Numbered from the stretch's first letter, positions 26,122-35,220 are shown. The stretch is 64,000 bases of DNA from Caldilinea sp. CFX5 (GCA_021405325.1 QWII01000031.1:62001-126000), one strand, 5' to 3'. The notes: generated from the sequence alone by a model not told the origin. Program-made: numbers and translations.

Positions 26122-27126
26122 TTACCCCCGGCGTTGGGTCAACCCCGTATACCCCCAAGCCAGCGCCAGCACGATCACACCATAGACCACCTGTTGGATC
26201 GCCTGACCGACATTGAGGAAGGTGAGCATAGAGTTCAGCACACTGAGAATTAGCGCGCCCAGAATGGTGCCGGTGTAACCACCCACGCCGCCAAAGGTCG
26301 AGGTGCCGCCAATGACGACAGCCGCAATGGAGGGAAGGAGAAAGGCATTGCCGATTTGCAGATCGACCGTACCGTTGCGCCCCGCCAGTAACATACCACC
26401 CACAGACGCCAGCAGACCGGCCACCATATAGGCCGCAATCCGCACCTGCCAAACCCGCACCCCGGCCAGTCGCACCGCCGTTTCGTTGTCACCAATGGCG
26501 TAGAGCAGCCGCCCCCAGCCGGCGCGCCGCAGCAGCCAGATCAGGAGCGCTGAGACCAACGCCCAGACCAACACGCTGTAGGGAACCCGCCCGTCCCAAA
26601 ACGAGCCGCCCCCCAACAGCCGAATAAAGGGCGCCACCTGTGTCGAGCCGACCAGAATGGTCTGCATCCAGGCTGTAAAGAGACCCAACAGAATCGCCGC
26701 CATCGCTAAGGTCATGATCAACGGGTTGACCCGAAAAACGGTGACGCCGATGCCATTCAGCGTCCCCACGATCAGCCCCACCACCAGCCCGACCAGAATC
26801 GCCACGGCGGCGCCATTGGGCGATTGGTTGGCAGCCACGTTGGCGGCTGCCGTGGCAATCATCGCCGCCGAGAGGTCAATGCCGCCGGAGAGCATGAGAA
26901 TCGTCTGCGCGCCGGCCAGAATGCCGAGCGGTGCAGCTTGTAACAAGGTATTACGAATCCCGCCCACCGACAAATAGTTAGGTTCAATCCATCCAGTGAG
27001 CAAAAAGAGCAACACCAGCACGCCGATCAAGACCAGCGTCGGATTGTCGGCCATGCCGGTGCGCAAACGTGCGAAGAGAGTGCCGCCGGGCTGTCCCGGT
27101 TGGGCGGAAAAAGTTGATTGGCTCAT
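26122..27126 (-). CDS. Sugar ABC transporter permease (RbsC/YjfF type)
   Basis: 334 residues with eight to ten predicted membrane helices. LSGGIDLSAAMIATAAANVAA and IGDNETAVRLAGVRVWQVRIAAY are the conserved segments of BPD_transp_2 permeases for ribose, galactose and related monosaccharides. It is the last gene of a four-gene importer and overlaps the previous permease gene by 4 bases. The two permeases differ in sequence, so the channel is a heterodimer, as in the YtfQRT-YjfF galactofuranose system. Confidence 0.92.
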   Translation of the reverse strand: MSQSTFSAQPGQPGGTLFARLRTGMADNPTLVLIGVLVLLFLLTGWIEPNYLSVGGIRNTLLQAAPLGILAGAQTILMLSGGIDLSAAMIATAAANVAANQSPNGAAVAILVGLVVGLIVGTLNGIGVTVFRVNPLIMTLAMAAILLGLFTAWMQTILVGSTQVAPFIRLLGGGSFWDGRVPYSVLVWALVSALLIWLLRRAGWGRLLYAIGDNETAVRLAGVRVWQVRIAAYMVAGLLASVGGMLLAGRNGTVDLQIGNAFLLPSIAAVVIGGTSTFGGVGGYTGTILGALILSVLNSMLTFLNVGQAIQQVVYGVIVLALAWGYTGLTQRRG

Positions 27127-28142
27127 GAGGCCCGCTCCCGTAAGACTGTGGCAATACCGCCGACCATCATCACGCCGGCAATCAAAACGCCCTGAATCAC
27201 CTGGGCGTTATTGGCCAAAATACCCATCGCCGTCAGAATCGGGTTCAGCATAATCAGGATCACCGCCGTGGCCACGACGCCCAACACCGACCCGGAGCCG
27301 CCCGTGAGCGCCACGCCCCCCAGCACGACTGCCGCCACACTGTTGAGCGTTGCATTCGCCCCGACGGTGAACCGGGGATCGCCGGTGCCGGTGATCGCTA
27401 CTGTCGCCAACCCGGCCAATCCCGCCATCGCGCCGCCGATGGCATAGGATGCCAGTTTGGCGCGCTCGACATCCAGCCCGGCCAGTCGCGCCGCCACGCT
27501 GCTGCTGCCCAACGCATAGATCGAAAGCCCCAGCCGGGTGCGCCGGGAAAGATAGTAGACGATGATGGCCGGCAGCAACCCCATCAAGATTGGCACGACA
27601 TAGTTACCACCGACCCCTGCGGTCGAACCGGTGAAGAGCCAGCGCAGCTCCGGCGCCGTCCCACCGCCCGGTGAAGGCAACACCCATAGCGCCAGCCCCG
27701 ACCAAATGTAACTGGTCGCCAGCGTCACCACAATGTCGGGCACACCGGAGCGGTTGATAATATAGCCGACCAGCCCATTGAGCAGCGCCATCAACGCAAT
27801 CGTTGCGAGGGCGATGAGGATGACGATGACCAGCGGCTGCCCGTCCATAAAGCGGGCGGCAATGGTGTTGGTGAGCAGTAAGAGCGCGCCCAATGAAAGG
27901 TCGATCCCGCCGCCGATCACAATGATCGCCTGCCCAATCGCCAGGTAGATGAGCGGCAGGCTGTTCTTGCTGATGGACGAAATCTGAAAAGCGCCAAATT
28001 TGGGAATCAGATTGGCATACCAGAGGATCAGCACCACCAACAGTAGCCAGACGCCGATGGCCCAGCCATTATAGGCCAATCCGCGTTGCCAGGCCGCCCG
28101 TCGCCTGAAGCGAGGGCGTTCGCGTAAAACCGCAGTTGTCAT
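27123..28142 (-). CDS. Sugar ABC transporter permease (RbsC/YtfT type)
   Basis: 339 residues. IGGGIDLSLGALLLLTNTIAARF and ALGSSSVAARLAGLDVERAKL are the family hallmarks; most of the protein is membrane-spanning. It overlaps both neighbours by 4 bases (ATGA), giving tight coupling with the ATPase upstream and the second permease downstream. Channel partner of the 26122-27126 product. Confidence 0.92.
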   Translation of the reverse strand: MTTAVLRERPRFRRRAAWQRGLAYNGWAIGVWLLLVVLILWYANLIPKFGAFQISSISKNSLPLIYLAIGQAIIVIGGGIDLSLGALLLLTNTIAARFMDGQPLVIVILIALATIALMALLNGLVGYIINRSGVPDIVVTLATSYIWSGLALWVLPSPGGGTAPELRWLFTGSTAGVGGNYVVPILMGLLPAIIVYYLSRRTRLGLSIYALGSSSVAARLAGLDVERAKLASYAIGGAMAGLAGLATVAITGTGDPRFTVGANATLNSVAAVVLGGVALTGGSGSVLGVVATAVILIMLNPILTAMGILANNAQVIQGVLIAGVMMVGGIATVLRERAS

Positions 28143-29629
28143 GCCGGCCTTGCCTCCCTTTTGTTTTCTAAGCCATGTGCCGCCGTTAACATGGATGCTT
28201 CGGTGGCGGTGGCGGCGTCCTGTTCACCGACAATGCGACCGCCGTGCATAATCAACACACGGTCACAGACCAGCGGGATCTCGGCCAACTCACTGGTGTA
28301 GAGTAGAATGGCGGCGCCACCCGCGGCTAACTCGCGCAATAGCGCATAAATCTCGCGTTTGGTCTGGATGTCGATCCCGCGGGTCGGGTCGAAGCAGAGC
28401 AGCGTGCGAAAGCCGGAGACGAGCCAGCGCCCAATCACCACCTTCTGTTGGTTGCCGCCGGAGAGACGGCGCACTTGCGACGCCGCGCGAATATCAATCG
28501 ATAAGCGGTTGATGGCATTGGTGACCCGTTGGGCTTCATCGGCGGGAATGCCGAACCAGCGTTGCAGCCGGTTAAAGAGCGGCGTTGCCAGGTTGTGCCG
28601 TACCGGCTGGTTGGGTAGTAGCGCCCGCAAGCGATCCCCCGGCACCAGCACCACCCCTTGTTGCACGGCATCGTAGGGTGAATGAAAGCGCTGGGCGTGT
28701 CCCCCGACCAAAATTTCGCCCCCGGTCGGTTGCCGGTCGCCGGAGAGCAATTCAAAGAGCCGCTCCTGCCCCTGCCCTTCCAACGCCACCAACCCCAGCA
28801 CCTCGCCCTGCCGCACACGCAAAGAGACATCGCGCACAATGTGCCGAGAGGTGAGGTCACGCGCTTCCAGAGCCACTTCCCCATAGCTATGGTGGATCTC
28901 GCTGCGGTCGCCCCGCGCCATGCGTTGGGCTGGCGCGCCTAACATCGCTTCCACTAATCGATGTTCGTCAGTCTGGCCCATCTCTAGCACGGCGACATTG
29001 CGGCCATCGCGCAAAATGGTGGCTCGGTTGCAAATGTGTAACACTTCGGCTAAGCGGTGGGTGATCAACACGGCTGCCCGTCCCTGCGCCTTCCATTCCC
29101 GTAACAAAGCAAAGACCTGTTCAGCTTGATCAGCCGTGAGCGCGGCGGTAATTTCATCAAGTAACAAGACGTGCGGGTCGCGACTGACGGCGCGCGCCAG
29201 ATCCACCATGCGCAGCGCCTCCAACGGCAGTTCGCGCACCTGCGCGGTCAGGTCAAGCTCGCCCAACTCAAAGCGTTGGAGCCAACGCTGAAAGGTCGCC
29301 TGGTCAATGTTGCTGAGACGAAGATTCTGTTCAACCGTGAGATCGGGAATGAGCGCCGGGTCTTGAAAGACGGTGGCAATACCGGCATTGATGGCATCGG
29401 CAGGGGTGCGGAAGCGCATGACTTTGCCGTCAACTTGCATTGTGCCGGCGTCAGCCCCTTGCACACCGGCCAGAATCTTGACCAACGTACTCTTGCCGGC
29501 GCCGTTGGCGCCTAGCAATGCGTGGATCTCGCCGCGGCGAACGGCAAAGTCAACCGACTTTAAGGCTGCGACGGAGCCATACGATTTTGCAATGACAGTA
29601 GTAGAGAGAAGTGGGTGAACGTCGTTCAT
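28139..29629 (-). CDS. Sugar ABC transporter ATP-binding protein (RbsA/MglA type, two ABC domains)
   Basis: 496 residues with tandem ABC modules. The first has Walker A GANGAGKST (38-46) and Walker B VLLLDEITAAL; note Ile instead of Pro after Glu. The second has a degenerate Walker A (VALEGQGQERLF), LSGGNQQKV, and a Walker B reading LLCFDPTRGID, where Asp-Pro replaces Asp-Glu, as usual for MglA-like proteins. Only the first site is likely to hydrolyse ATP fully. It energises import of a monosaccharide by the two permeases encoded next. Confidence 0.92.
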   Translation of the reverse strand: MNDVHPLLSTTVIAKSYGSVAALKSVDFAVRRGEIHALLGANGAGKSTLVKILAGVQGADAGTMQVDGKVMRFRTPADAINAGIATVFQDPALIPDLTVEQNLRLSNIDQATFQRWLQRFELGELDLTAQVRELPLEALRMVDLARAVSRDPHVLLLDEITAALTADQAEQVFALLREWKAQGRAAVLITHRLAEVLHICNRATILRDGRNVAVLEMGQTDEHRLVEAMLGAPAQRMARGDRSEIHHSYGEVALEARDLTSRHIVRDVSLRVRQGEVLGLVALEGQGQERLFELLSGDRQPTGGEILVGGHAQRFHSPYDAVQQGVVLVPGDRLRALLPNQPVRHNLATPLFNRLQRWFGIPADEAQRVTNAINRLSIDIRAASQVRRLSGGNQQKVVIGRWLVSGFRTLLCFDPTRGIDIQTKREIYALLRELAAGGAAILLYTSELAEIPLVCDRVLIMHGGRIVGEQDAATATEASMLTAAHGLENKREARPA

Positions 29630-29636
29630 AGTAAGC

Positions 29637-29832
29637 CAGTGGGTCAGTAGGACAGTGAAACAGGAGGACAGTGAGACGGCAAAACTGTTTTACTGTCTCA
29701 CTGTCCTCCTGTTTCACTGCAAGATTATGCGCGTTGCACTAGTACACGACGGCGTAAATAAACCCATAGTTGCCAGTGAGACAGTGAGACAGTGAGACAG
29801 TGACTGACTTACTGTCCTACTGACCGACTGGC
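29637..29832. repeat. Compound repeat between binding-protein and ATPase genes
   Basis: A perfect 25-bp hairpin (29653-29677 with 29695-29719; key words ACAGTGAAACAGG, ACAGTGAGAC) is nested in an outer inverted repeat (CAGTAGGACAGT near 29645 with ACTGTCCTACTG near 29811-29822). At 29775-29803 CAGTGAGA occurs three times in tandem. It may reduce transcription beyond the binding-protein gene. Confidence 0.8.
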
Positions 29833-29836
29833 TTAC

Positions 29837-30880
29837 TTACGGTTCGATGTCAACATAGGTACTCCAGCCGGGTTGTTGATCCGGGGCGTAGAGCGCCTTC
29901 AACGCTTCGACATCATCGGTAGAGTAGACAACCGGGGTAAGCAGGGTCGTCTGTTCCGGGTTCTTGTCGGTGAGGGCGTCCAGCGCAATGGCAACACCCA
30001 CCGCACCGATAGCTGGGGGGTTGGTCACTGCGGCACCCACCAGCCCTTTGTCGGCGAGTTCAATCAACTGCTTGACAAAGCCATTATTGTCAGCGCCAAC
30101 AATCGGGACATAAGGTTTATTCGCAGCCTGAAATTGCTCCACGGCCGGATAGTCGATGCCCGATGTCCAAATGCCGTCGATTTCCTTCGTTGTGATCAGG
30201 TCAAGCGTCTGTTGCGCGCCGGTTGAGGGATCCCAGCCGGTGAAGACTTCGGCTACAACCTCAATATCAGGATATTTGGCCAGCGCTTCCTGGAAACCGT
30301 TATGGCGATCGGTGTCAGCCGGTACACCGTCGATGCCGCGCATTTCAGCCACTTTGCCTTTACCACCCAGCTTCTCAAAGAGCCATTCCGCACCCAGGCG
30401 GGCATAGGCTGTCTGGTCATTCGTTACTACGTAAGCGCCATTAGCCGTGACAGCTTGATCTACTGCTACGACGACAATCCCTTGCGCAATAGCTGCTTCA
30501 ATAACTGCATTCAAGCCTTCACGATCCGTCGGGTTGATGATGATCGCATCGACGCCTTGGGAAATCAAGCCCTCGATGTCAGCAATCTGTTCGGTAGGGC
30601 CGCCATTGCGGTTGACAACAACCACCTGATCGACCAGGCCGCTGGCCGTGGCCTGGGCCTTAATCGCGCAGATCATCTGATCGCGCCAGCCATTGCCGAC
30701 CAACGTGTTGCTCACGCCGATAACGAAGCCGCCTTCTTTGGCCGGTTCTGCCGCCGCGCCGCCGCTATCGGCTGCCGGGGCGTTACCGCCACCCGCCGGG
30801 GCAACACAAGCCGTCGCCAGCAACGTAACCGTGAGCAACAGCCCCAGGATCAGGGCCAATTTTGATGAACGTTTCTGCAT
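29837..30880 (-). CDS. Sugar ABC transporter substrate-binding lipoprotein (RbsB/YtfQ type)
   Basis: 347 residues. The N-terminus is a signal with lipobox LLATAC (Cys 24), followed by a Gly/Ala/Pro spacer. The mature protein is a type I periplasmic-binding fold: [39 protein letters not shown] and [15 protein letters not shown] are typical of ribose/galactofuranose binders. GGAGG precedes the ATG at 30880. It is the first gene of the operon, with a LacI-type operator-like palindrome about 55 bp upstream. Confidence 0.92.
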   Translation of the reverse strand: MQKRSSKLALILGLLLTVTLLATACVAPAGGGNAPAADSGGAAAEPAKEGGFVIGVSNTLVGNGWRDQMICAIKAQATASGLVDQVVVVNRNGGPTEQIADIEGLISQGVDAIIINPTDREGLNAVIEAAIAQGIVVVAVDQAVTANGAYVVTNDQTAYARLGAEWLFEKLGGKGKVAEMRGIDGVPADTDRHNGFQEALAKYPDIEVVAEVFTGWDPSTGAQQTLDLITTKEIDGIWTSGIDYPAVEQFQAANKPYVPIVGADNNGFVKQLIELADKGLVGAAVTNPPAIGAVGVAIALDALTDKNPEQTTLLTPVVYSTDDVEALKALYAPDQQPGWSTYVDIEP

Positions 30881-30934
30881 TTGTTCCTCCCAAATCGTGT
30901 TAACAAACATGGTTTGATAATAAAAATGGTACGC

Positions 30935-30953
30935 GGTGTAAAGCGCTTGTACC
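30935..30953. promoter_or_regulatory. LacI-family-like operator upstream of the sugar importer
   Basis: GGTGTAAAGCGCTTGTACC is centred on the palindrome AAGCGCTT, as in CcpA/LacI-family sites. Its place just upstream of a sugar ABC operon fits repression by a LacI-type regulator, but no regulator gene is in the window. Confidence 0.45.
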
Positions 30954-31186
30954 AGCAGGCAATGCTTGAGCGGTTGGGCATGGTGGCTGGGCGCCCTGAC
31001 CTCATGCGCAAAGTGTTTCACCAAAGACTTTGGCCGCGTTTGGTTTGCTCAGATGGAGTGCGGAGAAGTGTGACAACGTGGGAAAATTTCTTCCGCTTAT
31101 CTTCTCGCTTGCTTTTGGGTAGTCTACTGATCGACAACTGGACTATAATACAACTTTCGTTCTCTGTCAAAAGAGCTTGTTCGGGT

Positions 31187-31235
31187 GTTGGTTGGTTCGT
31201 TGGTTTCGACAAGCTCAACCAACGAACCAACCAAC
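31187..31235. repeat. Perfect 19-bp inverted repeat with TCGACAAGCTC loop
   Basis: Arms 31187-31205 and 31217-31235 (GTTGGTTGGTTCGTTGGTT and complement). The loop is identical to that at 34566-34576 and the reverse complement of the one at 13920-13930. The rest of 30881-31380 holds the importer's control region and nothing coding that I can support. Confidence 0.85.
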
Positions 31236-31379
31236 TACCCTTGCGCCTTCCCCGCGGCCATTGCCTCGGCTACTTCCAGCAGCTTGCCGCTGCACACAGC
31301 ATAGCTATAGCCGCAAATGGGAATGGTTTTGGGTAAGTTGGCAACAACAGGAAACTAGCGGGGAAAGCAATTGTCATTA

Positions 31380-31480
31380 TAGCGGCAGTGTGAGCTACCC
31401 AACGCTAAAGCTGTTGGGCTTCCAAGTCATCGACTTGGAACTTTTCGGGGGCTGAGCGCCTTAGTGCGCTACTCATATCT
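31380..31480 (-). ncRNA. Candidate reRNA (omega RNA) at the tnpB 3' end
   Basis: TnpB nucleases use a guide RNA made from the 3' end of tnpB and the right end of the element. Three hairpins cluster here: 31454-31476, 31420-31440 (TTCCAAGTC stem, 3-nt loop) and 31398-31418 (CCCAAC stem). The guide would be the bases just outside the right end, below about 31380. Position is inferred from the known layout. Confidence 0.4.
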
Positions 31481-32580
31481 CCCACCGCGTAACTTTCCCG
31501 CGCTCCGCGGGTAGATTCGTTCAAAATGTTGATAGCGGCGTTCTCATCCCGATCATGGATGACACCGCACTCAGTGCAGACCCATTGTCGAATATTCAAG
31601 GTCAAAAACTTATGTTTCGCACCGCAGTCAGAACAGAGTTTGGAAGATGGAAAGAAGCGCTCCACCCGCAAGACTTCCACCCCAGCCCAAGCCGCCTTAT
31701 ATTCGACAAAGCCAACAAACTGGTTCCAGCCAGCGTCAGCAATGGCTTTAGCAAGATTGTGGTTCGCCATCAGCCCGCCGATGTTAAGGCTTTCAAAGGC
31801 AACCGTCCCAAAGTTATCAACGATGGTTCTGCTCAGTTTGTGGTGAAAGTCTTTCCGCTGATTGGCGATCTTCTCATGGATGGCAGCGACGACTTGACGG
31901 GCTTTGCCCCGGCTGTTGCTTCCCTTGACCTTGCGGGAAAGACGGCGCTGGCGAATCTTCAAGCGTCTTTCGCTGGCATAGAAGTGTTTGGGCTTTTCAA
32001 TCTTCTCGCCTGTGCTAAACGTGGCGAAGGTGGTCAAACCCAAGTCAATTCCGACCTTTGCGGGGTTCTGTTCGGGTTCGGCGTGTTCGACTTCGCATTG
32101 AATGGCGACGAAATATTTACCGGTTTTGGATGTCGACACGGTAACGTTTTTCGGCTGGCCTTCAATCTTGCGATGGAAAACCGCTTTCACCCAACCAACT
32201 TTTGGCAGGTAGATTGTGTCGTCTTCAAACTTAAACCGTTGCGGATAGCGGATGGATTGTTTATCGTGCTTGCGCTTGAACTTGGGATAGTCGGCACGAC
32301 CTTCAAAGAAATTCTTGTATGCCTTAGCCAAGTCCATCAAGGCTTGTTGCACGACCTGACTATCACCCTCTTTCAACCAGGGATGATCAACCTTCAAGCG
32401 TTCGGTCAGGTCAACCGCACAATCGTTGTATGTCAGACCCGTTCCGGTATCCTGATAGTATCCGTCCCGCGCCGCGCGGTAATGATTGTAGACAAAGCGG
32501 CTACAACCAAATTGGGTAGCCAACTTGTCTTTCTGCTCACTATCAGGATAGATTCGGAACTTAAAGGCTTTTCTGATCAT
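31405..32580 (-). CDS. tnpB: TnpB RNA-guided nuclease of the IS200/IS605 family
   Basis: 391 residues, full length. The N-terminal OrfB helix-turn-helix begins MIRKAFKFRIYPDSEQ. The RuvC-like site has GIDLGLTTFAT (first Asp), FESLNIGGL (Glu) and HDRDENAAINI (last Asp). The zinc finger is CSDCG...CTECG within about residues 322-344. All catalytic residues are present, so it should be an active reRNA-guided DNA nuclease that keeps the element at its excision site. Its ATG overlaps the tnpA stop by one base (TGATG). Confidence 0.95.
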   Translation of the reverse strand: MIRKAFKFRIYPDSEQKDKLATQFGCSRFVYNHYRAARDGYYQDTGTGLTYNDCAVDLTERLKVDHPWLKEGDSQVVQQALMDLAKAYKNFFEGRADYPKFKRKHDKQSIRYPQRFKFEDDTIYLPKVGWVKAVFHRKIEGQPKNVTVSTSKTGKYFVAIQCEVEHAEPEQNPAKVGIDLGLTTFATFSTGEKIEKPKHFYASERRLKIRQRRLSRKVKGSNSRGKARQVVAAIHEKIANQRKDFHHKLSRTIVDNFGTVAFESLNIGGLMANHNLAKAIADAGWNQFVGFVEYKAAWAGVEVLRVERFFPSSKLCSDCGAKHKFLTLNIRQWVCTECGVIHDRDENAAINILNESTRGARESYAVGDMSSALRRSAPEKFQVDDLEAQQL

Positions 32581-32993
32581 CAGACGTTCTTCTGGTTTTC
32601 AATATATCGCTTGACGACTTCCAACGAGACAGTTCCAACGGTTGAAATGAACTTACTACGCGTCCAGAGGTTGGGCAACCGGCTTTTTAGCTTTGGAAAC
32701 TCAAGCCGTAACCGATGGGATGTATACCCCTTGATCTTGCCGATGATAGTATTAATCCCGATTCGAGGGTCTACATCCAGAATGAGATGTACATGATCAG
32801 GCATGATTTCTATTTCAAGAATGGTGTAGCCATAGTCAGTTTGCTTTTCCAAAATCAGTTCTTTCAGTCGCACGTCGATCCCGTCAACCAAGACGGAGCG
32901 TCGGTACTTCGGGCAAAAAATGACGTGATATTGGCAAGAGTAAACAATACTGTCAGACGTATGATATTGCTTGGAAGGCTCTTTTACTTGCAT
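32580..32993 (-). CDS. tnpA: IS200-type Y1 transposase TnpA
   Basis: 137 residues, the usual size. PDHVHLIL is the HUH metal-binding motif, and the Tyr of VVKRYIENQ near the C-terminus is the nucleophile that cuts single-stranded DNA. It excises and inserts the element as a single-stranded circle. The N-terminus SIVYSCQYHVIFCPKYRR is typical. The frame is unbroken, and the upstream region is AT-rich and free of other genes. Confidence 0.95.
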   Translation of the reverse strand: MQVKEPSKQYHTSDSIVYSCQYHVIFCPKYRRSVLVDGIDVRLKELILEKQTDYGYTILEIEIMPDHVHLILDVDPRIGINTIIGKIKGYTSHRLRLEFPKLKSRLPNLWTRSKFISTVGTVSLEVVKRYIENQKNV

Positions 32994-33176
32994 ATATCTA
33001 TCCTTTATGTTAGTTTTGATACATATATTCTAATATTTTTGGCGAAATACGCAAGTAAGAAACATTCCCGTTCTTGGAATTTGTTCGACCTAAAGGCCAC
33101 GGCGCATTGCGCCGCCAGCGAGTACGCTGGTAAGCCCTTATATCCCAAGCCTAATGGGAGTTAAAAATTTGTTTCG

Positions 33177-33250
33177 GTAATCGTAGGTGCGGTTTGTAAC
33201 CACACTTGTTCCCTGAGAACCGTGCGGTTACAAACCGCACCTACGATTAC
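33177..33250. repeat. Perfect 25-bp inverted repeat, family shared with 62013-62086
   Basis: Arms 33177-33201 and 33226-33250 (GTAATCGTAGGTGCGG... and complement). The loop CACTTGTTCCCTGAGAACCG is nearly the same as in the 62 kb copy. An extra TACGATTACCGGTTTA follows the right arm. It lies between the IS element and the acyltransferase gene. Confidence 0.88.
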
Positions 33251-33295
33251 TACGATTACCGGTTTATTTTTCTAACCTTCATAAGGCGTTGGGTT

Positions 33296-34030
33296 TTACG
33301 GGCTGCTTCTATAATAACCGCGATTCTCCGGTGGAAACAGGATGGCGACGCGGCGCATCATCTCGTCGGCGAGATCATCCAGTTGTTGACGACGAGCTTG
33401 GCCTTTGGCGTTGGGATCAAGCTCCAGGGGGCCGAATGCGGGGCCGATGCGAATCGTGATGGGGGTGCGGCGGCGCTGTTTGAGGTTGCCCATCAACTGG
33501 TGGCTGCCGATGAGCGCAACCGGCATGAGCTGTGCCCCACTCATGGTTGCCAGCAGGGCGACGCCGGACTTGGCGCGCATCAATTGGGCGCTGGTGCGCG
33601 ACATATTGCCGCGCAGTTCGGGGATCAGTTGCCCGCTGGCGACTAACTCCGCCAATTCCGGCATAACGCCCCCTTCCGGGAAGATGCCGACAACGCCACC
33701 GGCTTGAAGTTTTGTCACGGCAGCAGTTAGCGCTTTACGGTCAACTTGGCCGCGCCAGATGGGAATGCTTTCAAAAATGGTGGTGAAGGCGCGAATCCAC
33801 CCTTTCTCCATCGCCTCGGTGGCGATCAAATAGGCTGGTGGAAAAGGAAGTAGGATGGAGAGCAGCGGTGCATCGAACCAACTGAAGTGATTGGAGATGA
33901 CCAGCAAGTTGTACGGCGAACGCGGGGCATGTTCGGCGCCTTCAATGGTGATACGGAACAAAAGCTTGGCCAGCAGTCGGCCAAAGATGATTAATCCAGC
34001 GCGCAAGACGCGACGGAGAGCAACGGGCAT
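33296..34030 (-). CDS. 1-acyl-sn-glycerol-3-phosphate acyltransferase family protein (PlsC-like)
   Basis: 244 residues from the chosen ATG at 34030. NHFSWFDAPLL (about 45-55) is the catalytic HX4D motif, and IFPEGGVMPE (about 114) the glycerol-phosphate-binding motif. A hydrophobic N-terminal segment suggests membrane association. It transfers an acyl chain to lysophosphatidate or a similar acceptor; acyl carrier protein is encoded about 0.9 kb away on the other strand. The frame continues upstream to 34198, but that part contains a hairpin (34126-34153) and lacks a ribosome site, so I leave it out. Confidence 0.85.
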   Translation of the reverse strand: MPVALRRVLRAGLIIFGRLLAKLLFRITIEGAEHAPRSPYNLLVISNHFSWFDAPLLSILLPFPPAYLIATEAMEKGWIRAFTTIFESIPIWRGQVDRKALTAAVTKLQAGGVVGIFPEGGVMPELAELVASGQLIPELRGNMSRTSAQLMRAKSGVALLATMSGAQLMPVALIGSHQLMGNLKQRRRTPITIRIGPAFGPLELDPNAKGQARRQQLDDLADEMMRRVAILFPPENRGYYRSSP

Positions 34031-34534
34031 AGTCGGAACCGCTTTCTGTTTGGATGGTTGATCCGGTTGTGGATAGTATACCAAAGAATGACCGGAGAGA
34101 AAGCGCAGCGACTTTAAAAAGCGTAGAACCGCCGACCATAAGATCGGCGGTTCCACAAGGAGAAAGGAAACCCAAAAGGAAACGAGTAGATGCACCATTT
34201 CTACCCGCTGGCAATGATAACATGACGTTTACATGGTTAGGATCAGGCGGAAGGTGGATTCTGGGTAGACAAGATAGTTGACTTGTTGCTCAGACAAACG
34301 CTGTAGTTGACGGCAAGGTACGATGCGCTTTTGGCGATAGGCCGCAAAAACAGCCATGTACGTGTGATAAAAATGCCCAACAAAAGGAGGCGCCCGCCAA
34401 GTACGGGTGTACCGGCGGGCTTCATACAAAGGAGGAACCAATTAGAGGTGCTAGTATGACGTTGTGAAGTAAGCTCCCCTCAAACCTCACAACTACACTC
34501 TATCATATGGCTGGCAGTTACATGCTAGTTACAG

Positions 34535-34607
34535 GTTGGCTGGGTCACTGGTTGGTGCGTTGGTTTCGACAAGCTCAACCAACGCACCAACCAGTGACCC
34601 AGCCAAC
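34535..34607. repeat. Perfect 31-bp inverted repeat with TCGACAAGCTC loop
   Basis: Arms 34535-34565 and 34577-34607, assembled from GGTTGG-type words, with the same loop as 31206-31216. Confidence 0.9.
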
Positions 34608-34610
34608 GCT

Positions 34611-34626
34611 CTGACCGATCGGTCAG
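34611..34626. promoter_or_regulatory. 16-bp perfect palindrome, TetR-family-like operator
   Basis: CTGACCGATCGGTCAG is fully symmetric, with the TGACCGATCGGTCA form seen in many TetR/AcrR operators. It lies about 130 bp upstream of the acpP promoter and 50-60 bp from a TATAAT at 34683-34688. Confidence 0.4.
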
Positions 34627-34755
34627 CAAAAATTCCATGCGCAACTAATCTACGTTGCCAGTGTTCTCACTTTGCAGTGAGCTATAATTGGTAGAAAAAT
34701 GGTAGAAAGGAAGGTGCGGCGGCTGGAATGGAAGACACTCTACACCCTGTTCTGT

Positions 34756-34784
34756 TTGACAGGTTGCTGTGTACTGACTAAAAT
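34756..34784 (+). promoter_or_regulatory. Predicted sigma-70 promoter of acpP
   Basis: TTGACA (34756-34761), 17-bp spacer, TAAAAT (34779-34784); 142 bp upstream of the acpP start. Confidence 0.65.
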
Positions 34785-34926
34785 TGCCGAATGCCATCTA
34801 ACCGTGACGCTGAGTTGGGGGATTACAAGCAGATGAATGATCACAGGATGTGCATCCCTTTGGCTTGTTGCTCCTTTACTTGCTTGTTATCATCTATTTT
34901 GAAATGACTAGAGGAGAAGTATATTC

Positions 34927-35154
34927 ATGGCTACTACATTGGAACGTGTTCGTGCAATTATCGTGGAGCAACTCGGCGTTGACGAGGCTGATGTCACGAT
35001 GGAGGCGCGGTTCCGCGAAGATCTGGAAGCGGATAGCCTCGATTTGGTCGAGCTGATCATGCAATTTGAAGAGGAATTTGGCGGCGAAATCAGCGATACG
35101 CAAGCGCAGGAAATTCGCACGGTGGGCGATGCCGTGCGCTTTTTAGAGGGCTGA
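34927..35154 (+). CDS. acpP: Acyl carrier protein
   Basis: 75 residues. [12 protein letters not shown] (34-45) contains Ser37, which carries 4'-phosphopantetheine. The acidic four-helix pattern and [13 protein letters not shown] context are those of fatty-acid-synthesis AcpP. AGAGGAGAAG precedes the ATG. It is alone rather than inside a fab cluster, with its own promoter and terminator. Confidence 0.95.
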   Translation: MATTLERVRAIIVEQLGVDEADVTMEARFREDLEADSLDLVELIMQFEEEFGGEISDTQAQEIRTVGDAVRFLEG

Positions 35155-35160
35155 TCAAAC

Positions 35161-35194
35161 AAGAGGGCGAACTGCGAACGCAGTTCGCCCTCTT
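35161..35194. terminator. Hairpin terminator between acpP and lexA
   Basis: A 16-bp perfect stem (35161-35176 with 35179-35194) with a 2-nt loop. The T-run after it is weak on the plus strand (CTCTTGCTGTT). It serves two convergent genes. Confidence 0.75.
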
Positions 35195-35220
35195 GCTGTT
35201 ATCAATAGACGCCGCCGGCG

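Larger units (their letters stand above)
31370..33160 (-). mobile_element. IS200/IS605-family insertion sequence (tnpA + tnpB)
   Basis: The element reads on the minus strand: a left end with small hairpins (33115-33130 CCAGCGAGTACGCTGG; 33101-33113 GGCGCATTGCGCC), tnpA, tnpB, and a right end with two hairpins (31420-31440 and 31398-31418). IS605 elements have subterminal hairpins rather than terminal inverted repeats and make no target duplication, so exact ends cannot be fixed here; the limits are approximate. Both genes look intact. Confidence 0.8.
34031..34926. other. Long intergenic region with hairpins, a palindromic operator and the acpP promoter
   Basis: About 900 bp without a gene I can defend. 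It holds GAACCGCCGA/TCGGCGGTTC (34126-34153), a GCCCGCC/GGCGGGC hairpin flanked by two AAAGGAGG-like strings (about 34383-34435), a perfect 31-bp hairpin (34535-34607), a 16-bp perfect palindrome (34611-34626) and a consensus promoter (34756-34784). Minus-strand frames at 34229-34441 lack supporting features. Confidence 0.5.

Noticed and set aside
29775..29803. CRISPR array in the CAGTGAGA repeats
   Set aside because: The units are 8-9 bp direct repeats without spacers, and no cas genes are present.
34229..34441. Minus-strand reading frames between the acyltransferase and acpP
   Set aside because: They lack ribosome sites and recognisable domains, and they overlap a GC-rich hairpin and regulatory DNA.
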